From: Trichobilharzia regenti
Taxonomy: Eukaryota; Platyhelminthes; Trematoda; Strigeidida; Schistosomatidae
DNA length: 64,000 nt
Reading direction: 5' to 3'
Assembly (NCBI GenBank): GCA_944472135.2
Contig: OX235270.1
Location: forward strand, 55,495,267 to 55,559,266
The notes under the pieces were generated by a model. The model had not been told where the DNA came from and ran no database searches. It saw only the letters and a program-made list of their open reading frames with translations. Shown one piece after another: positions 10,224-22,210 of the stretch. The position numbers were made by a program, and so were the translations under genes. How positions within the stretch are numbered: the stretch's first letter is position 1; the number at the start of each line of letters is the position of its first letter.

Positions 10224-10550
10224 TGCCCAGCTCTTGCTACGCTGGGCCTCACGCTGTTCCTCGAAGCTTCTCAGAAACGATAAAGTACGAACGGACGCAA
10301 ATACCAGAACACAGATTGGCGACTCGAGAATTCTTTATTCTAACACCAACATATAGCTAACTTTACAACTAGGGTCTATGAACAAATATTACAATAATAA
10401 ATCACAATATTACTTCTGACGGTTGTCTCCTGACTTCTTTCTGAACAGCGACCGATGAGACGATGACTGTCGTATTGATGCCTCCGCGAAAATTGGGGAA
10501 GTTGGGTTTGAGCAAACAATCATGAATTGATCGTTCAATCTTCAACTACA
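10224..10550 (-). repeat. 5' LTR of the BEL/Pao remnant
   Basis: Partner of the LTR at 974-1293. On the minus strand it starts TGTAGTTGAAG and ends CTGGGCA. The gag fragment at 10048 begins about 175 bp downstream. No convincing primer-binding site was identified. Confidence 0.75.
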
Positions 10551-11429
10551 TTGGCGATAAATTCATATTAGTGATAATAAAGCCGAATAGATTCAGTTCT
10601 CATAATCACCAGGAATCAAGCGTATACACATACCGTGTAATGATTTAGCGCATTAATTGGAACAGCAAAGAATTTTAAACGAGTAATTGCCTTCTCCACT
10701 GCACTGTACTTGCAATAATCGTGACAACCATCTTCGTTTTTTATCCTATCAGTCGGCTAAGTAGACAATGACACAATATTATTGAAGTTGAGATATTTTT
10801 GTACATTTAATTCACATAACCCGTAGCACACTGCACCAATCAGTGTCAATATACTTGAAATCCACTTAGAGACAACCTATTAACTTACCATAATTCCTGT
10901 CCAACCACAGATAGAGTGAAAAGCACCTCTAAACGATAACAATGAAGACTTAAGTCTTCATTGAGTGATACTACGCCGAAAGGTGCAGCTTCTACATGGA
11001 GTAAACGCTTTGTGTAAATCGCATTACCCTCTAACTATCCTATCTTCCTCATTACACCGATATTTTGTCCACCTGAAACACTAATCATTACAACCAATAT
11101 GCTAAAAGTGTGTCGCAGTCAGATCACATGACGCGGACACCAAAATAACTAGCCAAAAGAGGGAATTTCCATCAATCTAGATAACACATAACACAGTTTT
11201 ATCAAAAATTATTGGCAAAAAAGTTTCAAAGTGGAATTCGACATTACGTGATAAATAAGTCCAGCCTTACCATGCCACCTAAAGCCTCAATTATACATGA
11301 TGCCATAAAACAATATATTCAGTTGTGTAAGCTTAGACTCGTTTCGATCTATATGGTATTCTATTGGGAGCAGACAAAGTCATAAAAATAGGCTACTTAT
11401 ATTTGCTACTTTTAAGCGAAAGTTCCGAA
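10551..11429. other. Unassigned stretch
   Basis: No ORF of substance, no tRNA-like boxes and no recognised repeat between the BEL 5' LTR and the LINE relic. Confidence 0.5.
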
Positions 11430-14400
11430 AGTAATAATAATAAAACAGCTTTATTCCAAACGGTATTTATGGTACAGGTATGGAATTTTCAACGTGCATT
11501 GCATCTAATTACCTCATAAATTTTATAAGATTTTTAAAATCAAAAAATAAATAAATGAAAACCAACGCCAAAAAATAAAAGATAAATAAAAATAATAAAA
11601 AAATCAAAATAAAAAACAAACAGCATAGAGTTTATATTTCCAACAACGCACCACAGAATATGATATATAAAGTTGATGTGTGATAGAAAATGAGAACAAC
11701 AGTGTAATAGTAACGAGGAAAGGGAAACAAAAACCAATGGGACTATTTGTTAGAGTGCCGCAGTAAGTTTATCATGTCATACCTAACGGATTTCTCATCA
11801 CATAACAGCTGTGCCAGATATGGTATTGTGGAGTTTTTGTATTTGGTAGTCTAGAATATAGCCGCCTATAGCTGCTTCTAGTTCTACCAGATGAAATGCA
11901 GGGTGACAGCTGCGTATATGGAGGATGCTCGTGGTCCGACAATATTGTATTCGCTAGTTTCTTACATGATAAAATATGTCTATCTACAATAGTGTTGACC
12001 AGTTGGTTTAACGATATCCCACTTGCCCTACTAACGGCTTTTAGTGCCCTTCTCAGGAAAGCAAAGATTTTCTTAAGTAGTCCAGGAAAGATTAATAGGG
12101 AGCAGTAAAGGGGGTTGGGTAGAATACAAGAATTGACAAACTGGGAAAGCAAAGACTGCTTTATGCCAGACTGCCTAAATTTCCTGATGTAGAACGTTAA
12201 GCGAAACATCTTCCTAGTAACTAGCAAAATGTGGGAGGACCATTAAACATCGGAGAAAATTCTCAGTCCAAGGTACTTAACACTAGATGTAATTTCAACC
12301 TCTATGCCGTCAACGATAACGGGGCCATGTGAGCTAGCTAGTTTTTGTAGGTCACGTTTTCGTCTGAAAGTGAAATTGACTACCTGACATTTAGACGGAT
12401 TAAGCTTAAGTCCGTTTGAAGAGGACCACTGACTAATTTCCGACAGGAAGTTATTTAATTTGGAACAGTCTGACTGAGAGTTGACAGGCATAGAAACAGA
12501 GAGGTCTTCGGAACACTTAACAAAAGTGGCTACATCAGAATGAGGCAAGCCATGTAAGAAAAATGAAGACAGAAAGGGATAAAGAACAGCACCTTGAGGA
12601 ACACCAGCTAAAGTAAGTGGAGGACTTTCCATTGTAGACGGTGTACTGCTTCCTATCAGAAAAATAGGAATGTAACCACTTATTTGTCCAGCTCTCAGCC
12701 TGTGTTGCAGCAAGCTTACTTAGCAGGAGAGACCTAGGTACAGGGTAAAATGCAGACGTGTAATCAAGGAAGGCACACCGAACGTATTTAGCTCCTTTAT
12801 CTAAAATAGAGACTTTATTATGATGTAGGACAACAGTGGCATCTAACGTACACCTACTATGTTTATAAGCAAACTGGTTGGGGTCGTTGAAAGGCTTTAA
12901 AGAGGGTTCAAGATTAAGTAAAATAAGTCTTTCCATAACTTTCAAAAAAGATGAGGTAATAGCAATGGGTCTAAACTTAACATTTGATCCACTTGTTGAT
13001 TTGGGCACTGGAACGATCTTGATATTTTTCCGTGATTCAGGTATAATACTTTTGGAAAACGATTCGTTGAAATTGTCAGTTAAAGGGGAACACAAGATGT
13101 CGGCACACTTCTTAAGGATAACAGCAGGAACACCATGAGGGCCAAGGGACTGAGTAGGCTTGAGAGATTGAAGACACTTGAGGACATCATTCGTGCTAAA
13201 GCACGAGAAGCAGTCACTATTTACACTATTTGAGTTAGGAATCATAACATTTGCTGGGATACATATAAAGGATTCACTAAGCATGTTAACATCTACAGAA
13301 ATATCATTCATCATTTTCTTACCACCTGTGATTTCCCTTAATAACCTCCACATATTTGATGGGGATTTACACGAAAGAAAATTCTGGTTATAGAGAGCAT
13401 TCAATCTTTGTAATCCAAGCTTAATCAAAGTGTTCATTCTCTTAACACCAGATTTGTTTTTCATTTTGAACCTCTTTTTTCACGGCGGAGCTTTTTGAGT
13501 GAGAAGAGGCGAAGCGATCGAATTCTAAGAAGATTGTCTCTTTTGGACAACAAACATCAAGACAGAAATTAAGATAATGTGTTATGTTGGTAATTGTGTT
13601 ATCAAGAGCTTGTTCAGTAAATAAATGCCAGTTAGTGTCTTTTAACATGGACCTTAGATTCAGCATGTTGTCATGGGAATAAAATCTATATTGTGTTTTC
13701 TTTCCAAGGTGTGAGAAGACCCTTTTGTGCTGCTTTCCATATACTTTGGGCAATATTCATATGATACAGTGATCTGAATTTAGTAGTGGGGCTCTTTTTC
13801 GAGCTTCAAATATTCCTGCGTCATTTGTAAACACAAGATCAAGAGTGTTATCCATTCTAGTCGGGAAGTTGGCAATGTTATCGTGTCCAAGTGAAATTAG
13901 GAAGCTGTGATCACTAGAATTGAAATCGCCAGTAACTACAGACAAGGAATTTCCGAAGGAGGTGGCAGCAAGGGAGGTAAATTCATCCGCAAATAAAGAT
14001 AATTCCATGGAGTTGCATCCAGGAGCAATATAAATGTTTGGTTTGTACATGTAGTTGTATTTAGACAAATGTTTAGGTCGACACTTAACCGTGAGACAGT
14101 CAATATTGTTACTGGAGAATTTGAAACACACATTATTAGGCGTACACCATTGTGAATTGATGAAGATGGCGACACCGCCACCGCGTTTCTTCCTGGAACT
14201 ACACCGATCTTGACGGTAGAATGGGAAATCATTCAGATATACTAGATTGTCATCATATAGAACATGTAACCATTGATTCTTGAAGTGATATAATCCCAGT
14301 ATTACGATATATAATGGAGGACACCAGCGATTGAAGACAGTTAATTTTAGCTGGCAGGGAGCGACAATTGGTACTCATAATTGCAGGAACAGTCATGAAT

Positions 14401-14480
14401 TGAATAGGGGTATTTTTAATGCTCTCCACCAGCCGGCATGATGCTTTTTCTTGTCTTTTTATGGAGTTGCAGATAAGTAG
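11430..14480 (-). mobile_element. Dead jockey/CR1-L2-group LINE relic
   Basis: Minus-strand LINE whose single recognisable protein is spread over several frames. Its 3' end is marked by an (ATA)n-type run at about 11430-11443 followed inward by a tail (11443-11495) shared with the tRNA-derived SINEs at 22211-22405 and 63202-63338. The 5' end is near or above 14400, where the endonuclease N terminus (TNCRSLPAKINCLQSL) begins. No ORF1 was recognised. This is a family distinct from CR1-A and CR1-B. Confidence 0.75.
11772..14400 (-). pseudogene. LINE endonuclease-reverse transcriptase pseudogene
   Basis: Order on the minus strand: endonuclease N terminus (about 14390-14140), endonuclease C terminus (14131-13757: VTGDFNSSDH, LDLVF, SDH), linker (13753-13442), reverse transcriptase palm (13464-12535: FRPIAITSSFLKVMERL and FLDYTSAF), then GVPQGA and the C-terminal half (12713-12243), and the C-terminal region (12227-11772). 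Frames change at least four times. The catalytic box that should read F/YADD is changed to CSED at about 12535, so the enzyme would be dead even without the frameshifts. Confidence 0.8.
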
Positions 14481-14939
14481 GTTTTAAGGACATTAAATAT
14501 TCATGAGAATAAATAATCCGATTAGAGGTCATATTTGAATAAGATTTATTGATTTAAAAATCAACTAGAGATGAGAAATTAGATGCAGGCAGCCTGTGGA
14601 CGGGCGTAGGTCATTTGATCAGCTGATGGATATTGGCGTTATTTATTAAAAAAAACGTCAAGGTTAGGTCATTTTTCGTTGTTTTTCACACTTTTTTACC
14701 TATATTCCCGCTGAAGGTTGATGAAATGCGGCCTATTTAGCAGAAAGAGCATATGGTAGTGTCCTTATCCGGACGTAGGTTACAGGCAGTTTACAGTTTG
14801 CTGAAAATACATAATTTTTCCGTTCGGAAAATGTCTAATTACTTGAAGACACATGCTATAACGACTTTTTGTGAATTTATTTTGCAGTTTAATGGATTAC
14901 ACATGGACATGATGAGGTGGGATAGCTCGTCCCAAGCTT

Positions 14940-15200
14940 GTTATAATTCTGAATTAAATCTCAGTAATTCTGAAATAACTGTAGCATCCTATAGTGAGTA
15001 AATTCTGAATTTGTTCTGAAATCGTTTGTTTAATGGCACAGACTACAACTCAGTGCTAGTTTTCAGCATAACCAGCGCTAATTCAGAACCGTGTTATTCT
15101 TTTGAGCATTGTTAGGAGTAGATCAGAACCTACCGGGTTTGCTTCTCAGCTTTATTTCAGCCCTTTCAGAACATTTTCAGCACTGACTCGCATTACTTTA
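14940..15200. repeat. Left subterminal motif cluster of the CACTA-like element
   Basis: Just inside the left terminus, short motifs built on TTCTGAA and its complement TTCAGAA recur many times (for example near 14946, 14970, 15002, 15013, 15083, 15165), together with TTCAGC variants. Such subterminal arrays are the transposase-binding regions of CACTA elements. The assignment is by analogy. Confidence 0.5.
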
Positions 15201-15739
15201 GAACGAAAAGACTTCTACTTATTATCATCACCTGTGTCCTACGCCGGTGAAATTCATTTAGTTTGAAGAAGAAATCAGTTTTTATAATTGAGACTTTTGC
15301 ATTTATAAACTGTAGTACAACGTCACTGCAATCCCATCAAGTGCGATCCACTGGCAGCATCCTGCAAATAAGCAGAATAAAATATTAGTGGGTGAAAAAT
15401 TGTGCTCAGCATATTCTGAGCATTTACATTTATAGAAGTTTACTTACATAAGTGCCACCGTTATATCCCCCGGTATCTTTTTCATTTGCCTAAAAAAGAA
15501 AACAATATTGTGATTAATACATGTTGAACAAACGTTCACTTATAGAAGTAAGCAGGCGTTTCGCAATATTACCTGAATTCCTTGCTTCCGCTTACGCCTT
15601 TGGACACGATCTTTCAAATTATGAAAGTACGATTTCGTGGCCCTATCCATCATGTCACCAATCTCTCTTGTCGTCATTAGTTGGCCGGAGAAGTGCGACA
15701 TAATTAAAGCTAGAGAACTAATTACTTCATTAATGAAAC

Positions 15740-16832
15740 TTACTTCTCATTATTTTATAAAAGGCATAAGGCACAATGCATGACTTTGTCAAAGTCCCCT
15801 GGAATGTAAACTTCAAACCCACTTCAGGTTTTATAACATGGTGCATCTTGACCTTAAGTGATAACTTTGAATCACTCTGAAGGCAGCTAGCCATCTTAGC
15901 AGTCTACAAGAAATAAGAATTAAATGTGTCAACTCACATATTGCTGTTTGTACTTTTCGTCTCTTAAAGATGCTTCCAGCATCTCTAACTGGTCTTCATT
16001 CTTGATCGGAAGCTGCAGTGTTAAGTCCCCGTTTGCTGTCGCGATTTTCTATCAGTAGTCATAATGTTCAACATTTTCGTGCACAGGTTAATGATTTCCA
16101 TATTTGTATCTTTAAATAAATAATTATTTTCAAGTAATTACCGAGTAATTTCTTAATTGAGGATTCAGTAGCATATTCGTTAGACGGCAATCTAAAGCAT
16201 GAATAAAAATTGTGAAAATTATTCCTACCGGTCACACACACGTCTTTTTGCTAATAGGAGATGAAGACTGGAATATGGGGGCACCCGAAGTACTGAAAAT
16301 GAAAGGCTTTCAATTAGGTTAATACCTTGGAATTGGGGCCACGAAGTCATCAAATATGTTATAATCTGGATATTGTGGTCTGATGCAACCAACCTCACTG
16401 GCGGCTACATCAATATCCATTGAGTTGTAAAGGAAATTTTTATCATTTTTCTTGGCATCCCTGAAAAATGTCTTAGACAGACAACAGTACCTACCTTTTC
16501 GGTCTCTTACTAGGCATTGGCAACGTATCATCGTCCATGTCTACATTCTTGGTGCCTTGATCATTGCTTCTCAAAAGCTCTACACCCTTTTTACAGTTCT
16601 CATATGTATCTAGAAGGGTGATAATGAAATATGCCAACTTACCAAATTCCTGCAGTTGACGGAATTGAAATACTGAGCATCCAGCCCCGGTAAACATAGG
16701 CTCTAGATGGTTTGCTGTGCTGCTGTACGCACATAAACCACTTCGCATAATCCAAGTGTTTGGGATAGCGAGTACAGTGTCATCTTCCAGCGAACGGACG
16801 ACGAGGTATCTGATTGGTGTAGAATTCTGCAA
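15740..16832 (-). CDS. Second gene of the CACTA-like element, DUF4806-like, multi-exon
   Basis: Minus-strand exons: 16832-16495 (upstream limit uncertain), intron 16494-16461 (34 nt), 16460-16326, intron 16325-16293 (33 nt), an exon from 16292 downward (PSTSGAPIFQSSSPI), a short exon near 16190-16140 (LPSNEYATESSIKKLL), an exon near 16050-15936 (LQLPIKNEDQLEMLEASLRD), and an exon near 15903-15740. The EDQLEMLEASLRD segment and the following exon resemble DUF4806, a domain often met in transposon-linked invertebrate ORFs. The N-terminal part (IRYLVVRSLEDDTVLAIPN) is conserved-looking but unknown to me. It lies downstream of the transposase in the same orientation; an accessory role like TNPA is an inference. 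The terminal exons were placed by eye. Confidence 0.5.
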
Positions 16833-17170
16833 AATGATATGTAATTAAGTGTAAATACGGCTGTTACTTTATCATGTATCAGGTTGCTTAAAATCAATAA
16901 CAACATGGATATACCTATATCTCAAAAACGCGGAATAAGCTGTAAAATGAACTTCAGTTTCACCAACAACATTAGCCAGTTAGAGGAAGATTTTCGGATT
17001 TGACAACAAATAGACCTTGCAAAAAAACTTAGACGAATTACATATCAACAGTTCAAGCCAAAAATTACGGCACAGTACTTTCAATTAAAAGTATGAAGCA
17101 GGGGAATAACTACTTCGTCGTTAGTTGTTGGAACGGTCATGCACTTGCAGACAATATTCACATAAGATAT

Positions 17171-19145
17171 CTAGTGTGTTTCGTGACTGAATTTTGAACA
17201 TCTAAATATCCCTAAATTCCTTGACTTAAACGGTGTAGTGAAATCATCACTATAATCGCTATAGGGTCGAAAACGTATTCTATCTTCACTTTCGATTTCA
17301 ACTATATTAACTGGTTTACCTAGGGCTAAGATTACATTATCCGGAGAATAAGGTGTGAATATGGTATTCAGATACGTCAGCTTTCCTTTGCAAAATTCAA
17401 CACACTTAGTACCAGCTTCTTTAGGTACGTGCTTCACGCCTGTACTTTTCATTAAGTACACGTGTTCAACATAGCGCTGAGCTGCCTGCTTAGCCACAGC
17501 ATAACCACAGTGCACGGGCTGTCTTATCTTGCGCATATAGGATTCGAAATGAAATGCGCTGAATTCTTCCAATGGCTCATGCAGCTCGACGTTATCCGCT
17601 CTATGTTTCAGAGAATGTATATTGTAAACAATATGTCCATTTCCGAAACAATGCTCATATTGCAGTAAGAAATTACTCAAATCTGTCCGAGCAGCATCCA
17701 AAAACAGTCGGCTGTATTTGGTACTCGACAGTGAGTATACTGCCAGGGATAATCTCCTGAAATTAGCGTACAGCTGGCATGGCAGAGTGTTTCTAAGTAG
17801 GACGGGACCCAAATATAGTAAGAAAAGTCTACACTCAGTTGCTTTCCATTGGCTAACGTCATCTAACGACCGACATTTCCTCTGAAAATCGCAAAGAATG
17901 TGTTTCCTACTTACTTGCAGTCCGTTATTATTATCTGCGACAATCTCATTATCCATTTGCTTCTCTCGCCGTGCTGCAAGACCCTGCCGAAGGAACACTA
18001 ACTTCTTAACAACACCAGGGTATATTAGATGCATTGGCTCCAAGGGAAACGATTTTACCATATCAAGTGGCAATTCCTCAAGACAGCCTCTACCCCGATG
18101 GTGACTTGCTTGAACTTGACCACGGAATGTCCTATCATTTCTAGGTGTATGGTTCCCATTAGGAAATGTCATCCTACCCTCCAAACAACAACCTATAACT
18201 TCACATTTATCACAACCTGTTTTTCCATTGTGACCGACGGTTTGTTTTACATTAGAACGAGCAGGCGTGTCACATATAAATGCTAGAACACTGACAGTCA
18301 CACTCCTACCCCACTTCTCAACATATAAACAGTATTTATAAAGATCTTTCAATTCAGCTAGTAGGTCCATAGCAACCTAATTGAAGTTGCTCGGTTTTCT
18401 CAAACCGCCATGTATGCCAATTAAAAAAACGTCACTGACGTATGGAGTTGTGATACGACCTAGGAATGGCCATAATTGCTGCGAAGAACTGTTTGATATA
18501 GATAAACCGTCATAGTTGATTTGCAAGCCAATATGTCGAAAGGTACCGTAGTCAACCCAACTGTCTAGATAAGGCTGCAGGTTTTCCTTCAGTCCAATGT
18601 GATAGTAAACACCTTGTCCAAGAAATCTAGGTACACACATGCCACTATCTTTTAACAAGCCTCTTATGGTTGTTGGCACATGTGGATTAAATTTACGAAT
18701 ACAGTCCAAGATATTTTGCGCAAGCGCCCCTGTTACATTGTTCTGAAGGAACAATTCCATAATTGACTTTCTGACCAGCTCTCCTTGTGTCATCTTTTCA
18801 GGAACAACCTGAAGTTCTATAGAAATTAATTATTACATATTAGTAAATGTTACGATTCTCTTCAATTTGTGAAACAACAGCGACGGTCTCACTAGTACTA
18901 GGTAAACCCTCTGTTCCCTGGACAGTTGAACTTGAAGGCAAAGTTACTGTATTATCCCTTGCCACCTCTTCTGTAGATGAGCAGTAACGTTTCCACAAGT
19001 CCCAGTCACTAAATGCTGCATCACGTAACCGTTTTTGACGGCTATAAAATGTTGAGTAGCTGTATCCAAGGCATTCATGCAGTCTGCCAGAAGATATTCT
19101 TCTCTTACGACTTGTTGTAGAATGTTGAATACCCGTATTTAACAT
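17171..19145 (-). pseudogene. CACTA-like (TNP2-type) transposase with one in-frame stop
   Basis: Exon 1 starts at ATG 19145 and runs to 18854. A 37-nt intron (18853-18817, GT...AG) joins it in frame to a long second exon. Exon 1 is basic and may bind DNA (SGRLHECLGYSYSTFYSRQK). Exon 2 carries the family signatures INYDGLSISNSSSQQLWPFL, FLIGIHGGLRKPSNFN, VSVLAFICDTPARSNVKQT, a GHNGKTGCDKCEV zinc-like motif, and LPLDMVKSFPLEPMHLIYPG. It continues to the stop at 17171. A TAG at 18377-18379 interrupts the frame just after KPSNFN; the frame is otherwise continuous for about 400 more residues, which points to a single nonsense change rather than an intron. Total about 640 residues. Family role: cuts and joins the transposon ends in the nucleus. 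Confidence 0.75.
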
Positions 19146-20219
19146 ATTATTGGAGTTGTTTTCCTTAAAATAGAATTGGAAAAATATACACCCAAAATCT
19201 AACTTACCTGCATGATTTATAAATCCTGCAAGAATGATCTCTGTATGTGCGGCGTACTGCTTATATACCTCTATGCAAACATCCGTACTTTTAATATGAA
19301 AAGGGATTACGGGTGAACTGTTATCACAACTGTTAACATTTTCCTTATGGGAAGTATATGTTTTCGTCTATGAATCAACACAATCACCCCCACCTTGTTT
19401 CGTTGGATTCCCAAGGTTTAATTACATAACCTCGTAAACTGTGCTCAGCAATGGAAAAAATTTACACTTCACTTATGACAAGTATCCTTTTTCATCTAAG
19501 GGTTTTCAGTTTTCATCCCCCCTTTAATTCGTTTTGAATTTTTGTGTTTCATATTTCTCTGTATTTCAGTCATGATAAGTATATGTTTTCGTTTGTTGTA
19601 GTTAATCCATTTAAGTTCAAATACTTTTGAACTTTTAAACCGTGGGCTTGTCATAAGTGAATAGTTATCATTTATTCGTACACACAAATCATGACAAATG
19701 TATTTCCTCGACTGCATAAAGTGCATTAAACATGGCCCAATATGTTCTATCAAATTTGTTTTTGGTTTTCTATTTTTGACCTCACTTTTACTGAGCTGTT
19801 ATCAAATTTCGAAGCGATGAACTAAAAATGTTTGCCTCATAGCTACTAGGATACACATCAGACACAGCCTACCTTGCTTATAATTTTTTTCACTTGTGAC
19901 CTCGTATCGACTGAATTGCAATCAAATTCAGGGACGCTCCACAAACGAAATATATTATTCATTACAATCTTCATATGTTATCAATTCACATTCCCCTACC
20001 CCCTGTTGAATTATGTTTTCGTTGTATTCATATTTACTGTCACACCTCTGGTGAAATAGACCAATCACATCACATGAAATTCACAGACAAGTGTGAAGCC
20101 GTCACACTACGTACTCTGTGTGAAACCTACTGTTTGCTGATTGGTTGGTTGGTTTCAATAGACGATGTCGAGAGACAGAGAGAGAGAACGTGCTATTTTT
20201 AAGTATTAACCGCAGCAGT

Positions 20220-20350
20220 TGGGCATGCAGTGCTTATTTTCAGCACTTAAGGCATTATTTCAGATGCTGATCTTATTTTTAAGAATCTGTCGCATTAATT
20301 AAGCACCCAGCTCTCTTTTTAAGCACGACCAGCGTTATTTCAGAACATAG
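20220..20350. repeat. Right subterminal motif cluster of the CACTA-like element
   Basis: Units of about 20 bp containing TTATTTCAG or TTTTTAAGCAC follow each other (GCTTATTTTCAGCAC, GCATTATTTCAGATG, CGTTATTTCAGAAC). This mirrors the left cluster. A related stretch lies at 28411-28500 in a separate end fragment. Confidence 0.5.
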
Positions 20351-21119
20351 TGGGTAGAAAAAATATTCATTTACCAAAAAAAGGCATCATTAACGCATAG
20401 GTTAGAATAAGTTTAGAATATTTGTAAGCTTGGGGTTTTGGTAATTATTTCACTTACTTTGTTGTGTACTTTGCCTAAATGCTGACAAGGCTACTCCACA
20501 TGTATTTCTTTAAGAAAAATCTGCAGAAATACTTAGAAATTATATATGCATTATTTGATGGCATAAAATTGATGTTAGCAGGCAGATGGAACATCAACTT
20601 TGCATTATTCAAAAATGTTTACCGGCGTAATTATATACAGTTCAAATCATTATTTTGTCATTTTAAGCATATTTAATGGTTAATTATTGTGTTTACACTG
20701 ATAACAATGTCTACATCTGTATAATTCTTATGTTCTTTTCCAGATGATATCTACTTTCGGGAATTTCATGGATTTGGGTGATAAAGAAAAAGATACCTGC
20801 ACTGTTGTCGATTTTGTATTACATGTTAATTCATTAATAGATGTATTCCTTGTTATTCGTTTGTTTACTCTATTTGATAAGACCGAATACTAGCCCTTGC
20901 GTAATTTGCGAGCAATAGAGTATATGAGGCTATCTTTGAAATACTAAGTAGGAGCAGATATTCGGAGAAGACTATTGGTAAAACATTATGTTGTAGTCAA
21001 ATAAAGTAAATATGTCTAAATCGTAGAGGAGGTGTTGCGATTATAAAGCGTTTCGAGTTATCCATCGTCTTAGCAGAATACATATACTGATTCCCGATTC
21101 ATAGTCACAAAGTGAGAGT

Positions 21120-21300
21120 AAATCTACCTGAGATAGTTTGCTTGTGATTTCTGCATGCCGTAACGTACCATAAGGAGAGACTATACCTATGCTGTTAGAT
21201 GTATGACTCAGTGCAACTACGGTTATCGCCATAATTAAAAACAAAATGCCTAGGGTTCTCAGCCAAAGAACACGATACGTTGCTATCTGCTCATATAATC
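21120..21300 (-). other. Conserved exon-like segment inside TIR transposon copy A
   Basis: A minus-strand frame encodes a hydrophobic stretch (RTLGILFLIMAITVVALS) followed by HTSNSIGIVSPYG and RHAEITSKLSQ. It is preceded by a GAGCAG acceptor-like site near 21290 and ends at CTCAG|GTAGAT, a plausible donor. Copy B keeps the same frame at 45154-45348. It could be a signal peptide or transmembrane exon captured from a host gene, or a chance frame. No family recognised. Confidence 0.35.
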
Positions 21301-22210
21301 ACATAAACAAAAGTTTTCCAGACGGCGCATTTACTCCTAACAGTGTACCCTCAACTCCTAACTTAGCACGTGCTACTTATGTTACCGGAACATAATCGCA
21401 TTACAACAGAAGGAAGACAGATTCATTGAAAAATTGTTTATTAAACAAAAATCAGATTTCAAATGTACAGATAATTCAGATGAGTGGTCCTCTGTTACCG
21501 TCAGTAAGTTCCATCTGCGTACACGGTACATATATGTTTTTCCATAATTCTGAAAAGGTTTAAGAAAAGCATTATTGACTTGGGTATTACATGTATGATC
21601 TGAATAAAAAATTTCCTGATAAGCATTTACAAGTAATCACTTTACAAACAATATATATAAGTAGCACAATAGTTTTCACTAAACTTAAGGGACTTCGCAA
21701 TTTATCGTTGGTCAGTATCTAGTAGGTCCATCGAAGCATCATGAAATGATAAAATTATTTAACGAAAAGTTATGCAGTAGTTTTCAAAGCTTGTACAAAT
21801 ATTTTAGCAGAAATGACAACCACTTTATGACAAATAATAGGTCTTGACAGCAATAATAATAACGTTCATGTTCATAGTGACTATAAAAACAATAATAGGT
21901 ATTATTATCGCCACGAATTCATTATTTAACTTAGACAACTGATAATAATACAATCATATCAAATAAATGTATCACTTAATCTTAAAAAGCATGTGTTTAC
22001 TTACTTTCACTGTATTCTGTCAATACTGATGTGCTCAACAAGCTTATTCCAACTGAATTTAAGATTAATTCTGAAAGTGAGTGAAGATCCAGCTTGTGTC
22101 AAATAAAAACATGTAACTTACATGTAATACACTGCTTACTGAGACATCTGGTACCTGCTTTCCGATCTTCGTGACAAGAACAGAGTTTATCTAGGTTTAC
22201 CTACATATAC

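Larger units (their letters stand above)
974..10550 (-). mobile_element. Old BEL/Pao-type LTR retrotransposon remnant with nested LINE
   Basis: Two related LTRs in the same orientation bound a minus-strand gag that is broken in two (9735-10048 and 2031-3690). The roughly 6 kb between the gag halves holds a CR1-type LINE plus unassigned sequence. No protease, reverse transcriptase, RNase H or integrase was recognised between the gag end (2031) and the 3' LTR, so pol has been lost or was never present. The LTRs differ at many positions including indels, which makes this much older than the gypsy element at 39473-44156. BEL/Pao identity rests on the gag sequence. Confidence 0.7.
14931..20434 (-). 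mobile_element. CACTA/EnSpm-like transposon nested in copy A
   Basis: Bounded by short inverted repeats (CCCAAGCTT at 14931; AAGCTTGGG ending 20434) extending imperfectly inward (ATTCTGAA / TTTAGAAT). It is flanked by GT on both sides (14929-14930 and 20435-20436), a 2-bp target duplication. Copy B has the unoccupied site at 44512-44513. It encodes a TNP2-like transposase and a DUF4806-like protein on the minus strand and has clusters of TTCAGAA/TTCTGAA motifs near both ends. Small duplication, subterminal repeats and transposase type all fit the CACTA group; the schistosome element SmTRC1 is the obvious comparison, not checked here. The transposase carries an in-frame stop. Confidence 0.75.
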
